Shown piece by piece: positions 26,201 to 37,398 of a stretch of 64,000 nt of DNA. The position numbers were made by a program, and so were the translations under genes. Location of the stretch: assembly GCA_000711775.1 (NCBI GenBank), contig ARYC01001241.1, forward strand, positions 1 through 64,000. Direction: 5' to 3'. The notes beneath the pieces are model-generated. The model did no database searches, was not told the origin of the DNA, and saw nothing but the letters and a program-made list of their open reading frames with translations. Numbering within the stretch: the stretch's first letter is position 1; each line of letters opens with the position of its first letter. Origin of the DNA: Oxytricha trifallax. Taxonomy: Eukaryota; Ciliophora; Spirotrichea; Sporadotrichida; Oxytrichidae.

Positions 26201-28090
26201 GACTATTTATTTTACTGCTATAGCAGCAACTACTACTACTATCTCTGCTGCTAATTAAGCAACGACAACTATCTGTTAAGCTAGCTAAGTTGAATTTAAT
26301 TTGGTAAGTTCCTTCTGATACCAGACATTTAAGACTACAGGCCTAGATGTTACTCTTAAATTGGCTGAGTTTGTTTTATGCTTGTCAAGTGATTAGTTAG
26401 ATTACCAAGAGTCATATCTGAGTTATAAGGAGGGATTACAAACCCACCAGGGGCTACATTTCTTGTGTTAACGACTTATTTATTTAACTAAACTTTAATT
26501 GGAAATTACATAAAAGTTCACTATATACCTTCCCATTATTTTTACGCTTTTTTAATAGTTTAAGAGTTCTCTCTTAGCTTTTAAAGTTCCGATTCAATTC
26601 CATGTGCTCTTTGATATTCCTTATCTATATAGTCTATAATTCTCTATAAATTCAGCCTTTACTTCACAAATTTCTACCCAAATATGACTTAAACAACATA
26701 TATGATCACTAAGACCATCGTCAATATCAAACACCCAAATATAAACTCAGCATGCCAGGGATAGTTCATTATGTTTTTTGGACTTGCTTGAGCGGTTTCT
26801 TATGTAAAAACTATCTGAGAATAGAGTATAGATTGGATAATCAAACATAGGAGAATTATCAAAGTTTTTACTTTGTTGGAGATGTTTGACTTTAGGAAAA
26901 ATGTGAAGTATGAGAGCCAAGTCATCAGAATAAAGGGAACAAGTATTTGGTAGGATTATGAATATGATATTTGTGTTATTTTCAATGTGAGAGATAGCAT
27001 TGAATAGCTCTTGTTTTAGGGAGTAAGCCAAATAAATTACTAATTAACATTCTGTAAGTTAGATTCTATAAATTGAAATAAAAATAAACAGTCTGAAAAG
27101 TTACCTTAAAATTTAAAATTGCTTGAAAGTCGTTCTTCGAATAGTTGCTTGTTCTCTAACCTTCAACATTATTAAACTTCTTTTAAGTAATATTTTACCT
27201 TGATAATTTTAGGTATTTACTATCATAGATAGATGAATAAAATTAAATCTCGCACTATTTTTCCTCCTCAATTTCACTCAGTGAGTAATCGCATAAGTAC
27301 TCTGCTTCTATGATTTACTTCTTGGTAATTCTACAGTGATTTATTATTTAAAATTTCTTTAGATTGTTGATTTTTTAAATATTTTAAACTTACAAACCAA
27401 TCGGAGATAATAAGCCATCTAAATGAATTGAATTTTCTTATCCTACTTGTTGCAGTGATTATATAAAATATAATTCAATTTATAAAGTTCTCATGTAATT
27501 ATCTAAAATTTTCTAAAGGATTTTAGGATTAGATTATTAAAATGATTCCAATTCAAAATTCCAGATGTTGCTTTGAATTTACTCACTATTCAGAATTAAG
27601 TTTTACTGGCCACTATTATTAAGTTTCTGAATTAATGTCAAATTTTTATCAAATCTAAGCTATGAATCCTGCCATTAACTCGTAATTTCAAATTTGGCTT
27701 TTAATTTCCTGTCAAGAAATGAAAATTAAGACACACCCAGCAGATTTATAGAGCATTAAACATCTAAAAGAAATAATGATGAAAATTAGCTAAAATTGAT
27801 AGAATTTTTTTATAAACCTGTTTATGTAATTAAATTGGTAGTTTATTATCTGAAAAAGTATTTGCTGTTAAATCAACTATTTTATCTTATTATCTCATTC
27901 AAAAAATCATATATAGTTTTATGATAAATTAGAATACTTATATATAATACCTAGCGGTGTAGTTGAATTAATCATTGGTATAAAAGAGCGATCATATCCT
28001 GTTCCTAGATTGCTGATTATTTTACTTAAAGCAGTTGAAGATTGGCAGAATGCATATTTCTTTAAAGCTAATGTAGATAAAATAATATAG
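23226..28090 (-). CDS. Membrane protein with polyglutamine region, unrecognised
   Basis: Coding blocks on the minus strand run from about 28.09 kb to TGA at 23226-23228. The upstream part (about 28.05-27.1 kb) looks extracellular, with blocks such as GTGYDRSFIPMINSTTPLG and LDGLLSPIGL. The block at 26747-27031 leads, across a 19-bp insert, into a transmembrane helix (FIFGCLILTMVLVIIYVV) and a coiled-coil-like stretch. At about 26.2 kb there is a Gln run, then Ser/Asn-rich cytoplasmic-looking blocks (26.0-23.5 kb). The last block has a second transmembrane helix (GIIMITLGLLVIVTFVSIFL). No family is recognised; a receptor or sensor is one guess from topology alone. Start codon and several junctions are unresolved, and more than one gene is possible. 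Confidence 0.45.
26755..26773. other. Candidate micro-IES, 19 bp, pointer CAT
   Basis: Plus-strand ATG at 26752-26754 and 26771-26773 (CAT on the coding strand). Excision carries SSKSKK directly into HAEFIFGCLIL, avoiding a TGA. A 3-bp pointer alone is weak; the support is that a frame change is required exactly here. Confidence 0.45.
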
Positions 28091-28561
28091 AAATATATGA
28101 AATTTTTTCCTAGAAATTGTTAGGGTTTTATAATTTTTTTCATTGTTGCATTTAATTAATTTTTTAATTGTAAATTCATATATTTGTAAGGTATTAAAAT
28201 ACATAAAAGAGTAAATCTTATAAATTATAATTTATCAAGGCATAAATATGCATTGAAATAGTAATTTACAACACCCTCCAATATATTAAATTTTAATCTT
28301 GCCTCGTTAAATCTATATACTTTTAGTTTTATAGATTTATTGAAAGAAAAGTTTCAATTCTTATTTGTGTTGCCTTTTAAGAGAATACAAAAGAACTTTA
28401 CAAAATGAATGATATATGATTATCTACTTATTTACACGAATATATTTATATAATATTTTTAAGTAAGCTTATGAGCAATATTTTTGCAACAGTCTCATGC
28501 TTTAATACTATTAACCATGATAACCTTTACATAATTAGGATAGATGAATGCTTCAATCAAC

Positions 28562-29222
28562 TCATTGCATCTTAACTTTTAGCTTAGGTTGCCTCTTGAA
28601 GCCTGAGCACATAATTAAGATTGCGATAAGACTCAAATCTCCCCAGATATGCTTAAATGCTCTCTGCCTATCGATTTCTGTGCTGTTTTTATAGTAGGGA
28701 TTGTATATCAAACTCATTTGTAACAAAGTTATTAAAAAAATATTCAATATACTAATAATTTGTTAAGAGAATTCTGATCACGATTATATTGGGATTAGAA
28801 ATTTCATTTAATGCAATAATAAAGTTAGCAGTATTAAGATCCATGAGAAGTTTCTGTGGCCTAAGAGTACGAAAATTGCACTTGCAGCTTACAGGGCAGC
28901 ATATATACTTATTATCAGCTGAGAATTATCAGTGATAAATTAAGCATTTGGTAAGAAAGTGTGAGGTTTAAAATGATAAAAATAGATAAATCTACCAGTT
29001 TTCATTTATATAAATTATCATTTTATTAAAAACAGGTTAGAAGCTGGATTAACCAGCAGGGAAAGCTCTCTGTAAATATTCCTACATATTCTGATATTTG
29101 GATCTTAGCATGTCACTCTCTGATTGCAAATAGGTGTACTTGTAATATGAGTCAAAGAGGAATGAGCTCATGATTAGCAAGTACATGACATTCTAGATTA
29201 ATCTCTTCGCAGGGCTTCCCAT
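28562..29222 (-). CDS. Small multi-pass membrane protein, DoxX/SURF4-like (tentative)
   Basis: Starts at 29222 with MGSPAKRLIQNVMYLLIMSSFLFDSYYKY, a first membrane helix, then an amphipathic stretch (SKYQNMQEYLQRAF). After an interruption near 28.93-29.04 kb come two more hydrophobic helices (AALQAASAIFVLLG and WILILLTLLL), and after another junction near 28.78 kb a segment ending HIWGDLSLIAILIMCSGFKRQPK and TGA at 28562-28564. Four short helices in about 190 residues, with the last preceded by a polar HxxWGDLSL, is reminiscent of DoxX/SURF4-type proteins, but similarity is by eye only. The internal junctions were not settled, and an alternative frame in part of the region is also open. Confidence 0.45.
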
Positions 29223-29479
29223 TTTTAAATTAATGAATTTAAATTTATTAATATCTTACAATTTTAAAAGCTTCTTGAATTTTAATAGTTATATAATATT
29301 AATAAGCTATTGCTAAACTAATTATAAAGAATTAATTAATGTACGTAAAGCTGTCCAATTTCTAACATTGTAATCTTCTACCAGAATGGTTAAAAGAGAG
29401 CTTAAATTTATTTTTAAATTAAGCAAATGGGGCATATCATTTCATAATATACAATTATAACTTATATATAAGCCCGTTA

Positions 29480-30086
29480 TACAACAAAGAACTCTAATAA
29501 ATTAACAGAATTGAACTTTCTCTTGCAATAGGAGCCTCTCTATTCTCAATTTTTGCAATAAAATACTACTTTAACAATAGTTAAAATCATAAAAAATATA
29601 AATAAGTGCGAGAAAAAGGTTAAAAAGCATTATAAGAGAGAAATAATCATAAATTCGAATTTTAGGAGATTGATTAGGAAAAAGTATAGATTATTGATTC
29701 GATGAAAAGTGTGCAAGAAATTAGAGATGGATTAATTTAAGGGAAATTCACTTGTACCGACTTGGTTAATTTGTATGGAGCTAGGTGTATTTAAATTGTA
29801 TAATTTTGATGTGCTCATAATTATATTAGAAAGAGCTTTAAATTTGTATTTATTGAGAAACCATTTTAAAAAGTCTTGAATATTATATTAAGCATAAAAG
29901 GTGTTAAAGTATAGGAAGAGAATATAATCTGACAACAGAAGAAAATTTCGATGAAGCTATTATAGTTGCCGAAAGATGTGATAAATAATTGCAAAAAGCA
30001 ATTTAAGAATATTCAACTCATCAACTTCCTCCTTTATTTGGTATTCCTATGAGCATAAAAGACTTAGTAAAATTTTACTTTTAGTT
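29480..30086 (+). CDS. FAAH-type amidase, N-terminal part (scrambled gene)
   Basis: N-terminal portion of an amidase-signature hydrolase. A membrane-anchor-like helix (LAIGASLFSIFAIKYYF) is followed by a basic linker, SVQEIRDGLIQGKFT, and, after removal of the IES at 29789-29904, YGARCQSIGREYNLTTEENFDEA, then PPLFGIPMSIKDL, which carries the catalytic Lys of the Ser-Ser-Lys triad. The rest lies on the opposite strand at 30166-31600, joined through the inverted pointer TTTTAGTT (30079-30086). Members cleave fatty acid amides or other amides at membranes. The initiator ATG was not found in frame; an additional upstream segment is likely. Codons from 29480 plus the minus-strand segments total 1836 nt, exactly 612 codons. 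Confidence 0.8.
29789..29904. other. IES, 116 bp, pointer GGTGT
   Basis: GGTGT at 29784-29788 repeats at 29900-29904. Excision joins LYGARC to QSIGREYNL in frame and removes a TGA. Confidence 0.75.
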
Positions 30087-30165
30087 TTTATTTGATACTT
30101 TAGTTAGATATTTCTATGTTTTGTTAATTAAATATTTTCGCTGTATTTAAGAATCATTTAATAAA

Positions 30166-31600
30166 TCAATATTTCCAAATATTCATAACTTAATTAGCAT
30201 GTATCTTCTTCTCAAGCACTTTCATAAGACCCAGACAAGCTTCATCTTCAAATTAAAATCCAACAACTTAAATACCCAAAGGCATTCCTAAACTGTCCAA
30301 TAAATCTGATCTTATCATTTCAGTTAATCCATCATTATATTAATCTTAGTAACTTGAACTCAAATCCTAAAGATCTTCTTATTTTACATGTCCAAATGGC
30401 ACACTGCCACAGGGATTCTAGTAAAAACTCCATAAATGCTGATAATCTAGTAAACCTCCTAAAATATCAGCGTTTTCTAATTTAAAAGCAGAGTGATGGA
30501 AATTTGGGCATATCAAAGCTCTTATGCCAAGCTAGTCGATCCAATAAGATCTCATTTCTTAAATCATTTACTTTCTTCTAAATTGCATATCAACAATATC
30601 TTTATCACTATAAGAACTTAGAGAATCCATTCTTTGCTTTTCTCTAGAACTCATTTTATATGTAACATAGTTTCTGAAGAAAAACTTTGAGTTGTAAAAG
30701 CGATAAAGAAATTTGTAGCTTTCAAGAGGCTCATCACAGTTTCTATACATTTCCTCTATAGAAGGAGCCATGAAATATTTGAGAATTAAGCCTAAGAATA
30801 TCTTTCTTATCTCATAGATTTGATCATTGCTAATTTTAACATCAATTACTTGAAAGCCCTTTTCCTATAAGTACTATTTAGCTTCTCTCATCACTCTTTT
30901 CATAGACTTACTTATTGGTATGGTTTCGAACTCTTCCAAATAACCAATTTTAAGTTTTCCTTATTAAGAATTATTGAACAAGTCCTAATCAAACTTTGTT
31001 GGTGGAATTTATGGATCTAAATGATGAATTTTAAGGTTTATTTGTACTTTAAAGCCTATTATCAAATCATCAACGCATCTTCCCATAGGACCTGGTGATG
31101 CACCTATATCGTTAAATGGGGAGAAACTATTTGGCAAAACAGCTCTGCAACCTTAAATGCTAACTCTCCCAGGAGTTGGTTTAAAACTATAAATTCCATT
31201 AAAAGATGCAGGGATTCTCAGTGACCCTCCTAAATCTGAACCAAGAGCAAATGGAACACATTTAGCTGAAATTAACCCAGCATCCCCTCCTGAACTCCCT
31301 CCACATGAAAAACTAGGATTTAATGGATTTTTTGCTGTACCCCAGACATTATTTTCTGTATGAACTGTCAAAACGCACTATTTATAGAATTAAAATAAAA
31401 ACTCTAATTTACTTAAGGGACGTTGCCTCTAACAAGAAAAATTGCACCTGCTTCTCTGTATATAAAAAATCAAATTCATTATATATATATTAATTTGGAT
31501 TAATTTATAGCTTAACTGTTGGACAATCTTTGTCAAATTTATATTCGCATAAATGTGCACATCCTATTGTGACTGCCTTACCTTCTTATTCTAACTAAAA
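30166..31600 (-). CDS. FAAH-type amidase, catalytic and C-terminal part (inverted MDSs)
   Basis: Continues the amidase from the plus strand. In coding order: 31600-31506 (EGKAVTIGCAHL), an IES of 47 bp with pointer TATA, 31458-31413 (REAGAIFLVRGNVPQ), a 35-nt GT-AG intron (31378-31412), then 31377-30166 without interruption. Visible signature: NVWGTAKNP, GGSSGGDAG with the cis-Ser, SDLGGSLRIPASFNG with the nucleophile Ser, FKPTPGR, and MPLGIQVVG at the C-terminus; TGA at 30166-30168. All three catalytic residues (Lys, Ser, Ser) are present once both halves are joined, so the product should be active. The two halves face each other only 79 bp apart. The encoded protein is at least 611 aa, usual for FAAH-type enzymes. 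Confidence 0.85.
31378..31412 (-). other. Intron, 35 nt
   Basis: GTAAAT...AATAG on the coding strand splits GNVPQ from CVLTVHTENN; both flanks remain in frame. Confidence 0.65.
31463..31509. other. IES, 47 bp, pointer TATA
   Basis: TATA at 31506-31509 and 31459-31462. Joining gives VKLYREAGAIF, the expected amidase text. There is no GT donor at the junction, so an intron is less likely. Confidence 0.6.
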
Positions 31601-31736
31601 TATAAATTATTAATATTCAATTCTGAGATATTAAAATTAAATATTAATTTAATAACTAAATTTCTCAAATTAAGTTAATAAAATTTGCAAATATATTACA
31701 TTCTAATTATTCTACATTAATAGGAACAGTTAATTT

Positions 31737-34700
31737 TCACATAATAATGCATTAACTTTAAGTACTATTGAGAGATTCTTTGTCTTTTTTCATAGCAATT
31801 TTTTAAGCATTTGAATTTTCATATTAATACATAGTTTGAGATTTACCATGCTCTTATTATAAGAACTTTTTAATTATAAGAAATATATTAAAGTGTTCTT
31901 CAGCCATACTGCCTAATAAAGCTTTTATGTGTTTAATTTCACTCAACCATCCCAGTTAAGATTCTCCTTATCCAAATGTTTTGCCTTTTCCATTACTAAT
32001 TTCTTCATTCGTATCAAGAGGGACTTATAAATCAATTAGTTTGGTTGGTTTAAAGCTATAGATATTTAATGGGAAAAAAATTAAGAAATAAAAATATTAA
32101 TAGTAGAAGAGTAATAAATGGAATAGTAATTTTAATAATCTAAAATTTTGCTCATATTATATAGAATATTAAGATAAATATTATTCAAAAAGTTTATGCT
32201 TATGTAATAATGAGGATATCAAATATAATTTGGGTTGTAAAAAATAAATTCTAAGAAAAAGACAAAGACAAAATGCATAGTATTATTAGGTTTTTCTCAT
32301 ATTATACATAGATTTATATAAATCAGGTTCATTTCTATACCTAGAATGTTTAACTTGAAAGCCTCCTCTATTACAATTTTTCAAATGGTTCTTTCTACTA
32401 GATTAAATATAGCTTTAATTAGTAATTTCATTAATGTCTGCGAAGTCTCCTAATGTATTAACTATTTATTGCTACTACGGTTAAGGATGAATAAAAGAGG
32501 GATTTCTGGAATCTTGATTGTGAGAAACATTTTTTGGCGTAGTAAGAGAGGAGTCTTAAGCAGTTAAAGTTTGATTGGTTTCTCTACTGTTCCTTTTTGA
32601 GGATTTGTCATCTGCTAGCAATATCACATACTTTTGCTTTTAAATTTGGCTTATTTCATCTTAAGTTTAAGATCTGTCCTAATTGATAAGTTAAGAATCC
32701 AATTTAAGTAGGATGTTTTCCAAAGCTTAAACCACAGAGATTTGCTGATTGTAAAAACTTTGATCAATTATTTAGCTTTAATCTTGTAATGCAAGCTAGT
32801 CTTTATAGTTTTAAAGCTTATCTCTAAGATGTGAAAGATCACCCTAATTATGGATTTTGTTTTAAGAAAAATCTTCTAATGATTGAAGAGTCTCCAAAAA
32901 CCCTTTTATCTATCTTGAGCTTGGCTACGGAATATTGTTGTTTGAGTAGTTCAAATTAAAATGTGAAACTTAGTGCTTTGAAGGATTGAACTCTGATGAG
33001 AGCATATTTTAAGGATTTGGGCTTATGGTATCATCTATTGGATTAAACTTTCTGCTGTTATCAGAGCTTTATAGTTTATTATTATTCGCACTGTTAAGAG
33101 CATTTTTCTTGTCGATCATTTCAATTTTGTCTGATCTATCAAGTTAAATGTAATTATCATATCTTTGATCATGAGTTGAGCTTTAAGAGCTTATGATATT
33201 TTACTGATCTATTTCCCGCAAGTTGAGCATCATTTATGATTGAGTATTCTAAAATCTTTGCATATTAGGGGAACTAGCTTAGCTGCTACTTTAACCTTGA
33301 TAAATATTGTGGAATTAATTCAAATATAAAGTGTTGCTTGCTGAATCTAGCATATTAAACTAGCCTGATGGCTGAAGAATTTTGTTTTAATCTGAATTTA
33401 TTAGACCCGAATCTCCAAATGTGTTTTTGTTTAAGTATAAAGTTGAACTTTATTTTTGACTTCTTGAGTTAGGTATAGAGCCATTAAAATTTTAATCAAA
33501 CTTATGACAATCTCCATCCATATTGATATTTTATCTTTCTAAAAGAGTGCCTATTATTTTCTCAAATTTATCCATTCTCTACTCATATTGCTCGTTAGTA
33601 ATTGGTTAAGTTTGAGAAAGCATTTATTAATGATGAATTTATATAGTTTCTTGAGCTTGTATTTTTAGAAAATTGAACTTCTCTATAAGTTTTTCTTCCC
33701 TTTCTCTTTACTTTTATTTGATCATTGCTATCTCTGATTAAACTTCTGTAGCACTCATTCGTCTTCTTTCACTGATAGGGGCTTGATCATAGTATCCATG
33801 AGTCATATCTTCATGTTCGAGATTTAGCCTGTTTTCTTCATAGAAACTGTTTCGTTTGAATGTCCTCAAGTTAAATTTTATATCGTCAAACTTTTAACTC
33901 TGGTCTTACTTATAGATGTTCGCTTTCTTATCCGAAGCTTAGGATTTCTCTGTGTACTTAGTTCTTGAGCTTTAGATTTTAGATTAATTTGTAGACGATC
34001 TATCTGAGTCTCTATGAGATAAACTTCCGTTAAAAGTTTTTTGCATTTGCGAAGATTTCCCACCGTCTATCTTTGACAAATTTAAGAAGAGATTCTGATT
34101 AGGTTTATTGACTATTTTCTTGCATGATGTGTTTTATTTCTTAGTACTACTTTAATGCCTATTTTTCTTACTTGAACTACCAATTGAAACTTTAACTGGA
34201 GAGCTAGGTTTAGTTTGAGCCTAGACTTTCGAATTAATTTTAGTGGTATTTACAATTTATAATAAGAATTTGATAAATAAAAAAGAAATTAATTAGAAAT
34301 AATCAAAAATGGAAAAATGTCTGAGCAGAAGATGCCGTGTCATTCAACATTAATGTAAGTACAAAATACATATCCAATTTTTTTATTTTACAGGGGTTGC
34401 ACCTGGTAAGAGTGGTGGTGGGAACAAACAAACTCTTCGCAAAGCAGCTAAGAAAAATGGTGAAGGAGTATTTAAATATACAAATGGTGATATCTTAAAA
34501 GGAACATGGAAAGACAATGAAACGTTTTTTAGATTTACACTTTGTATATTGGCTTATTGTTTTTCATTTATTATTGATCGAATTCTTGTAATCATCTATT
34601 TTCCAAATTATTTATCATGATTAATTGAGCCATATTGATTCTTTTGGTTGTTATTTTTACATGATAATCTCAAATTTTATAAAATTAACTTGTATATTCT

Positions 34701-35186
34701 ATAACACCCTCTAAATTATTTTAATAGTCTATTCATTATATATTACTTAAATATAAATCTGGAGCTGCTACTAACGAATGAAGCTTTGATAGTTTTATTT
34801 AGATTTATATTAGTCTGAGCCCTATTTGAATTTGCTTACTACCCATTCGATTGCACCATACTTCCCATCATAGGCGATCTTTGTGCTCCAATAAATGTTT
34901 TCTACAAGTTAATTGGTGATTTATCCATGATTTTACTGCTACTAATTTGTACACTTTCTCTCTTTGAACTATATTTCTTTGATTTCTATCTGTTAGCCGC
35001 GTTATTAACAGTTGAATATGCAATATTTTGGCCTTATTTTTCTCGTTTAGGATTAACGCTTGATTGCACAAAATTTCCTTCTTTGATGTTTACTAAGTCT
35101 ATAGATTTATCAATTTAAAATTCTTGGTTGTTGGCATGATGGTGTGCTGGATGTTGAGTCAATTAAGTTGAATTGAAAGATGACAT
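31737..35186 (-). CDS. 966-aa Ser/Asn/Gln-rich coiled-coil protein
   Basis: Two segments, 35186-34790 and 34240-31737, total 2901 nt (966 aa plus stop), with no TGA in between after removal of one IES. The N-terminus is MSSFNSTQLTQHPAHHH; the first 250 residues are basic and Ser-rich (SSPVKVSIGSSSKKN). A charged helical block follows around 33.55-33.80 kb (RRRMSATEVQSEIAMIKQKQ...EKLIEKF...EQRMDKFEKIIG), likely a coiled coil; the rest is low-complexity with many Asn, Ser and Gln. No catalytic domain is seen. It might be a cytoskeletal or basal-body scaffold, but this is only inference from composition. The last 180 codons are AT-rich (32.05-32.30 kb) and could hide an in-frame intron. Confidence 0.65.
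34241..34789. other. IES, 549 bp, pointer ACTA, containing a gene
   Basis: Coding-strand ACTA (plus TAGT at 34241-34244 and 34790-34793). Excision joins INLNKT to KINSKVQAQ and makes the coiled-coil gene one frame of 967 codons. The insert carries a complete MORN gene on the opposite strand. Confidence 0.6.
34309..34620 (+). CDS. Small MORN-motif protein encoded within an IES
   Basis: ATG at 34309, exon to 34354, a canonical 39-nt intron (GTAAGT...TTTACAG, 34355-34393), exon 34394-34620 ending in TGA: 273 nt, 90 aa. Residues about 45-65 read GEGVFKYTNGDILKGTWKD, a good MORN repeat; the N-terminus is basic, with Gly/Lys-rich GKSGGGNKQ, and the C-terminus is hydrophobic (LCILAYCFSFIIDRILVIIYF), a possible membrane anchor. 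It lies wholly inside an IES of the minus-strand coiled-coil gene and so would be lost from the macronucleus. A decayed relative lies at 10046-10260. Either a germline-limited gene or an MDS cluster of another scrambled gene; the start, intron and stop favour a gene. Confidence 0.55.
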
Positions 35187-35315
35187 TACTGTTGTGTGAT
35201 TATGCGGGTTGCTTGTTATGGAGTTTAAAAATCATAAAAACGAATTACACCCCACCCTAAAAACTTATTATCAAGCACTGTCATTTAAGATTAGAGATAA
35301 TATTAAATTAGAAAG

Positions 35316-35877
35316 TTAATTGCTAGGTGGTATCAACCACTAAGGACTTTCTAATAGAGCTTTCTACTACACTAAGGCATATCGAGGGCAGGTAGGGGGT
35401 TGATGGGTGCAACGCATGAGGGACCAGTCGGTGGGGCTCAATCTGTCAGCGTAAAGTCTTCGAGTGAGCTGGATCCTAAGATCTCCCTGCATTATATGAG
35501 TTACCTGGCTTGAGTTCAGTTTCCTAGGTAAAAGGGAGCAGGATGAAGGTACGCTCTGCCTTCAAAAGTGACAAAACGAAAACTATTTAAGCCAACGATA
35601 AGGATTTTTCTCCCACACCAGGTTAAGGTACTGAAAATACCACAGCGAAAGGACAGGGATTACGTTTCCCAGCAGCGGTGGGACCGGTAAGCGTTTTTCT
35701 CCAACTTCTGTCACTCTAGTTGAATTCTAACGAGCTCTGTCCCCGGGTTATAACCGGTTGACATCTTGATTTCAGGAGGAGACTAGGTGATAGCGATATT
35801 GGTTTTTTCGGAGTTTTCTACTTCATGACTGCCACGTCACATAATTTGCCACGTCAACTCACTCAGATACGTGTACG
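35316..35877. other. GC-rich island, possible structured RNA gene or promoter
   Basis: About 560 bp with clearly higher G+C than anything else nearby, and no long frame in the ciliate code that resembles protein. It begins with a predicted hairpin (GAAAGT...GGTGG-TATCAA-CCAC...ACTTTC, 35310-35350), and includes GAAGG...CCTTC at 35555-35573. Its right edge has three ACGTCA words (about 35834, 35852, 35875). Base composition and hairpins suggest a noncoding RNA; the ACGTCA cluster could be a promoter. I could not match it to rRNA, tRNA, RNase P, SRP or telomerase RNA with confidence. Confidence 0.4.
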
Positions 35878-37147
35878 TCACGACTAAGATTGATGGTTTG
35901 ATTTTAGTATGTAACAGTGATATGTTAAATTTATTTGATTTTAATCATTAAACACAAGATTAGAAATAATATGATTTTAGTTCAAACTTAACCTTCTCAT
36001 TGTGCTTTTCTTAATCTACTCCATTTATTGCTAATGTGCTTATCTAGCGTTGAATTATTCATTTTGACTCAATTTTTCACTATTATGAGTATTGTTTGAC
36101 ATCAAAGATATCATTGACTGTGAATTAAGCATTTTACTAAGAGTCTTAGATGAGGTAATGTTGGGTATTTAATGATTATTCCTCTCTGAATTTTAAACTG
36201 AATTGCCGTTGAGGGTTTAAAAATCTTTATTCATTAAATTTTGGTTAGAAGCCAGATAATTTGAAGATGTACATTGAGAATAATTCTGTGGCTGTTTTTG
36301 TGATAAAGAAATGTCTATCATCTGATTATTTTAGAAGTGATCGAATTGCTGTTATTATTCAATTTGGAGTCTTTAATAAGCCATTGATGTGTATTATTTA
36401 CTGTTTTCTTTATTTTTCGTTTTATTGTTGATTAAATAAAATAAATCTAGATTTGGGGGGAAGTTTCCTGCACTGTTTTTTTTATCTATGTTAAATTTAA
36501 TAAATTTTACATAAATTAGCAAATTTAATATTTTTATGACCCATTAAATTTTAAGAGCATATTATTCAACATTGAAGTAGCTCAAGAAAATATAGTATAA
36601 CATTATATAGGCATGATAAGAACAAGATAAATTGAATCAGAATTACACTAACAGTTGGATATAATATTTGGAATTACTATAGTAAAGCAATATAATATTT
36701 AAAAGATAGAACCTACATATATCACATGAAGAATTTCAATGTTTTTTGAATCCAAAGATAGATATTGACTATTGATTAATAAATTAAAGTATAATTATAA
36801 CAATGAAATTGTTCCTGAAGTTGGTTGATAGTTGTTGTAAAGATAAATATAATTAAAAAAAATTTAAAATTTAAAAATTTAAAAAAGTGCAGGAAACTTC
36901 CCTAAAATTTTTTTATCATAAACCAGTGCAGGAAACTTCTCCCCCCTAGATTTATATTAATCCCAACTTAAACTCACAATTAATAAGCTTTATTTGTAAG
37001 AAAAAATAAAATATACGTTTACAATAGTGATTGGTTGATTATTAGATTAGCTGCTGACACTCATTGAAGAATTTGATTTTACTGAACCTTTTCTAGATAA
37101 TAAAACACCACTATTTTTGACTGCATCTGTTTTATGTATAGCAGTGG
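35878..37147 (-). CDS. Gln/Asn/Ser-rich protein, split by a foldback-bearing IES
   Basis: Coding segments 37147 (approximate) to 37004 and 36433 to 35878. Upstream block: KNSGVLLSRKGSVKSNSSMSVSS; downstream block: MAYQRLQIEQQQQFDHF, then Ser/Asn-rich sequence with SKTLSKMLNSQSMISLMS and a basic KKSTMRRLSL, a possible kinase phosphorylation site; TGA at 35878-35880. The junction pointer TATTTTATTT (10 bp) restores the frame (NVYFIQSTIKTKNK). No domain is recognised, and the initiator ATG was not found. If the junction is wrong, the downstream part alone is a 168-aa frame from ATG 36384. Confidence 0.5.
36434..37003. other. IES, 570 bp, 10-bp pointer
   Basis: Plus-strand AAATAAAATA at 36434-36443 and 37004-37013. 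The insert contains the foldback element 36442-36955. A long but AT-only pointer, so some chance of coincidence. Confidence 0.5.
36442..36955. mobile_element. Foldback/MITE-like element with GGAAGTTTCC termini
   Basis: Left end TAAATCTAGATTTGGGG then GGAAGTTTCCTGCACTG; right end CAGTGCAGGAAACTTC then TCCCCCCTAGATTTATA, the reverse complement with small differences. A second internal copy of GTGCAGGAAACTTCCC lies at about 36887. No transposase. A partial copy of the same text is at about 16102-16133. About 514 bp. Confidence 0.75.
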
Positions 37148-37398
37148 GTTATATATAAATATAAATGTATATTTCGATTAAGTTCAATTATTTTATTAAT
37201 AATTGCCAATTGAAAAACTTAAAATAAAATAATGTTAAGCTTGACTATGATAATTATTTTCAGCTTGAATGTGATAGCTTTAATTATTCTTCATATTTAC
37301 TGCTGCTAAAATTGTGAAATACTCTATTATATTTAAATTTATAAACTATTTGTTACAATTTAATTGTATTATAAGTTTTAGGTGAGAGAGTAAAAAGC
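37148..37398. other. AT-rich spacer 5' of the tiny Tim gene
   Basis: Short AT-rich stretch between divergent genes; it may hold the unresolved start of the Q/N-rich gene. No promoter motif was recognised. Confidence 0.4.

Noticed and set aside
35316..35877. SRP RNA, RNase P RNA, rRNA or group I intron
   Set aside because: Some short words looked suggestive (GGGAGCAGG, CCCAGCAGCGG), but no ordered set of conserved motifs for any of these RNAs could be found.
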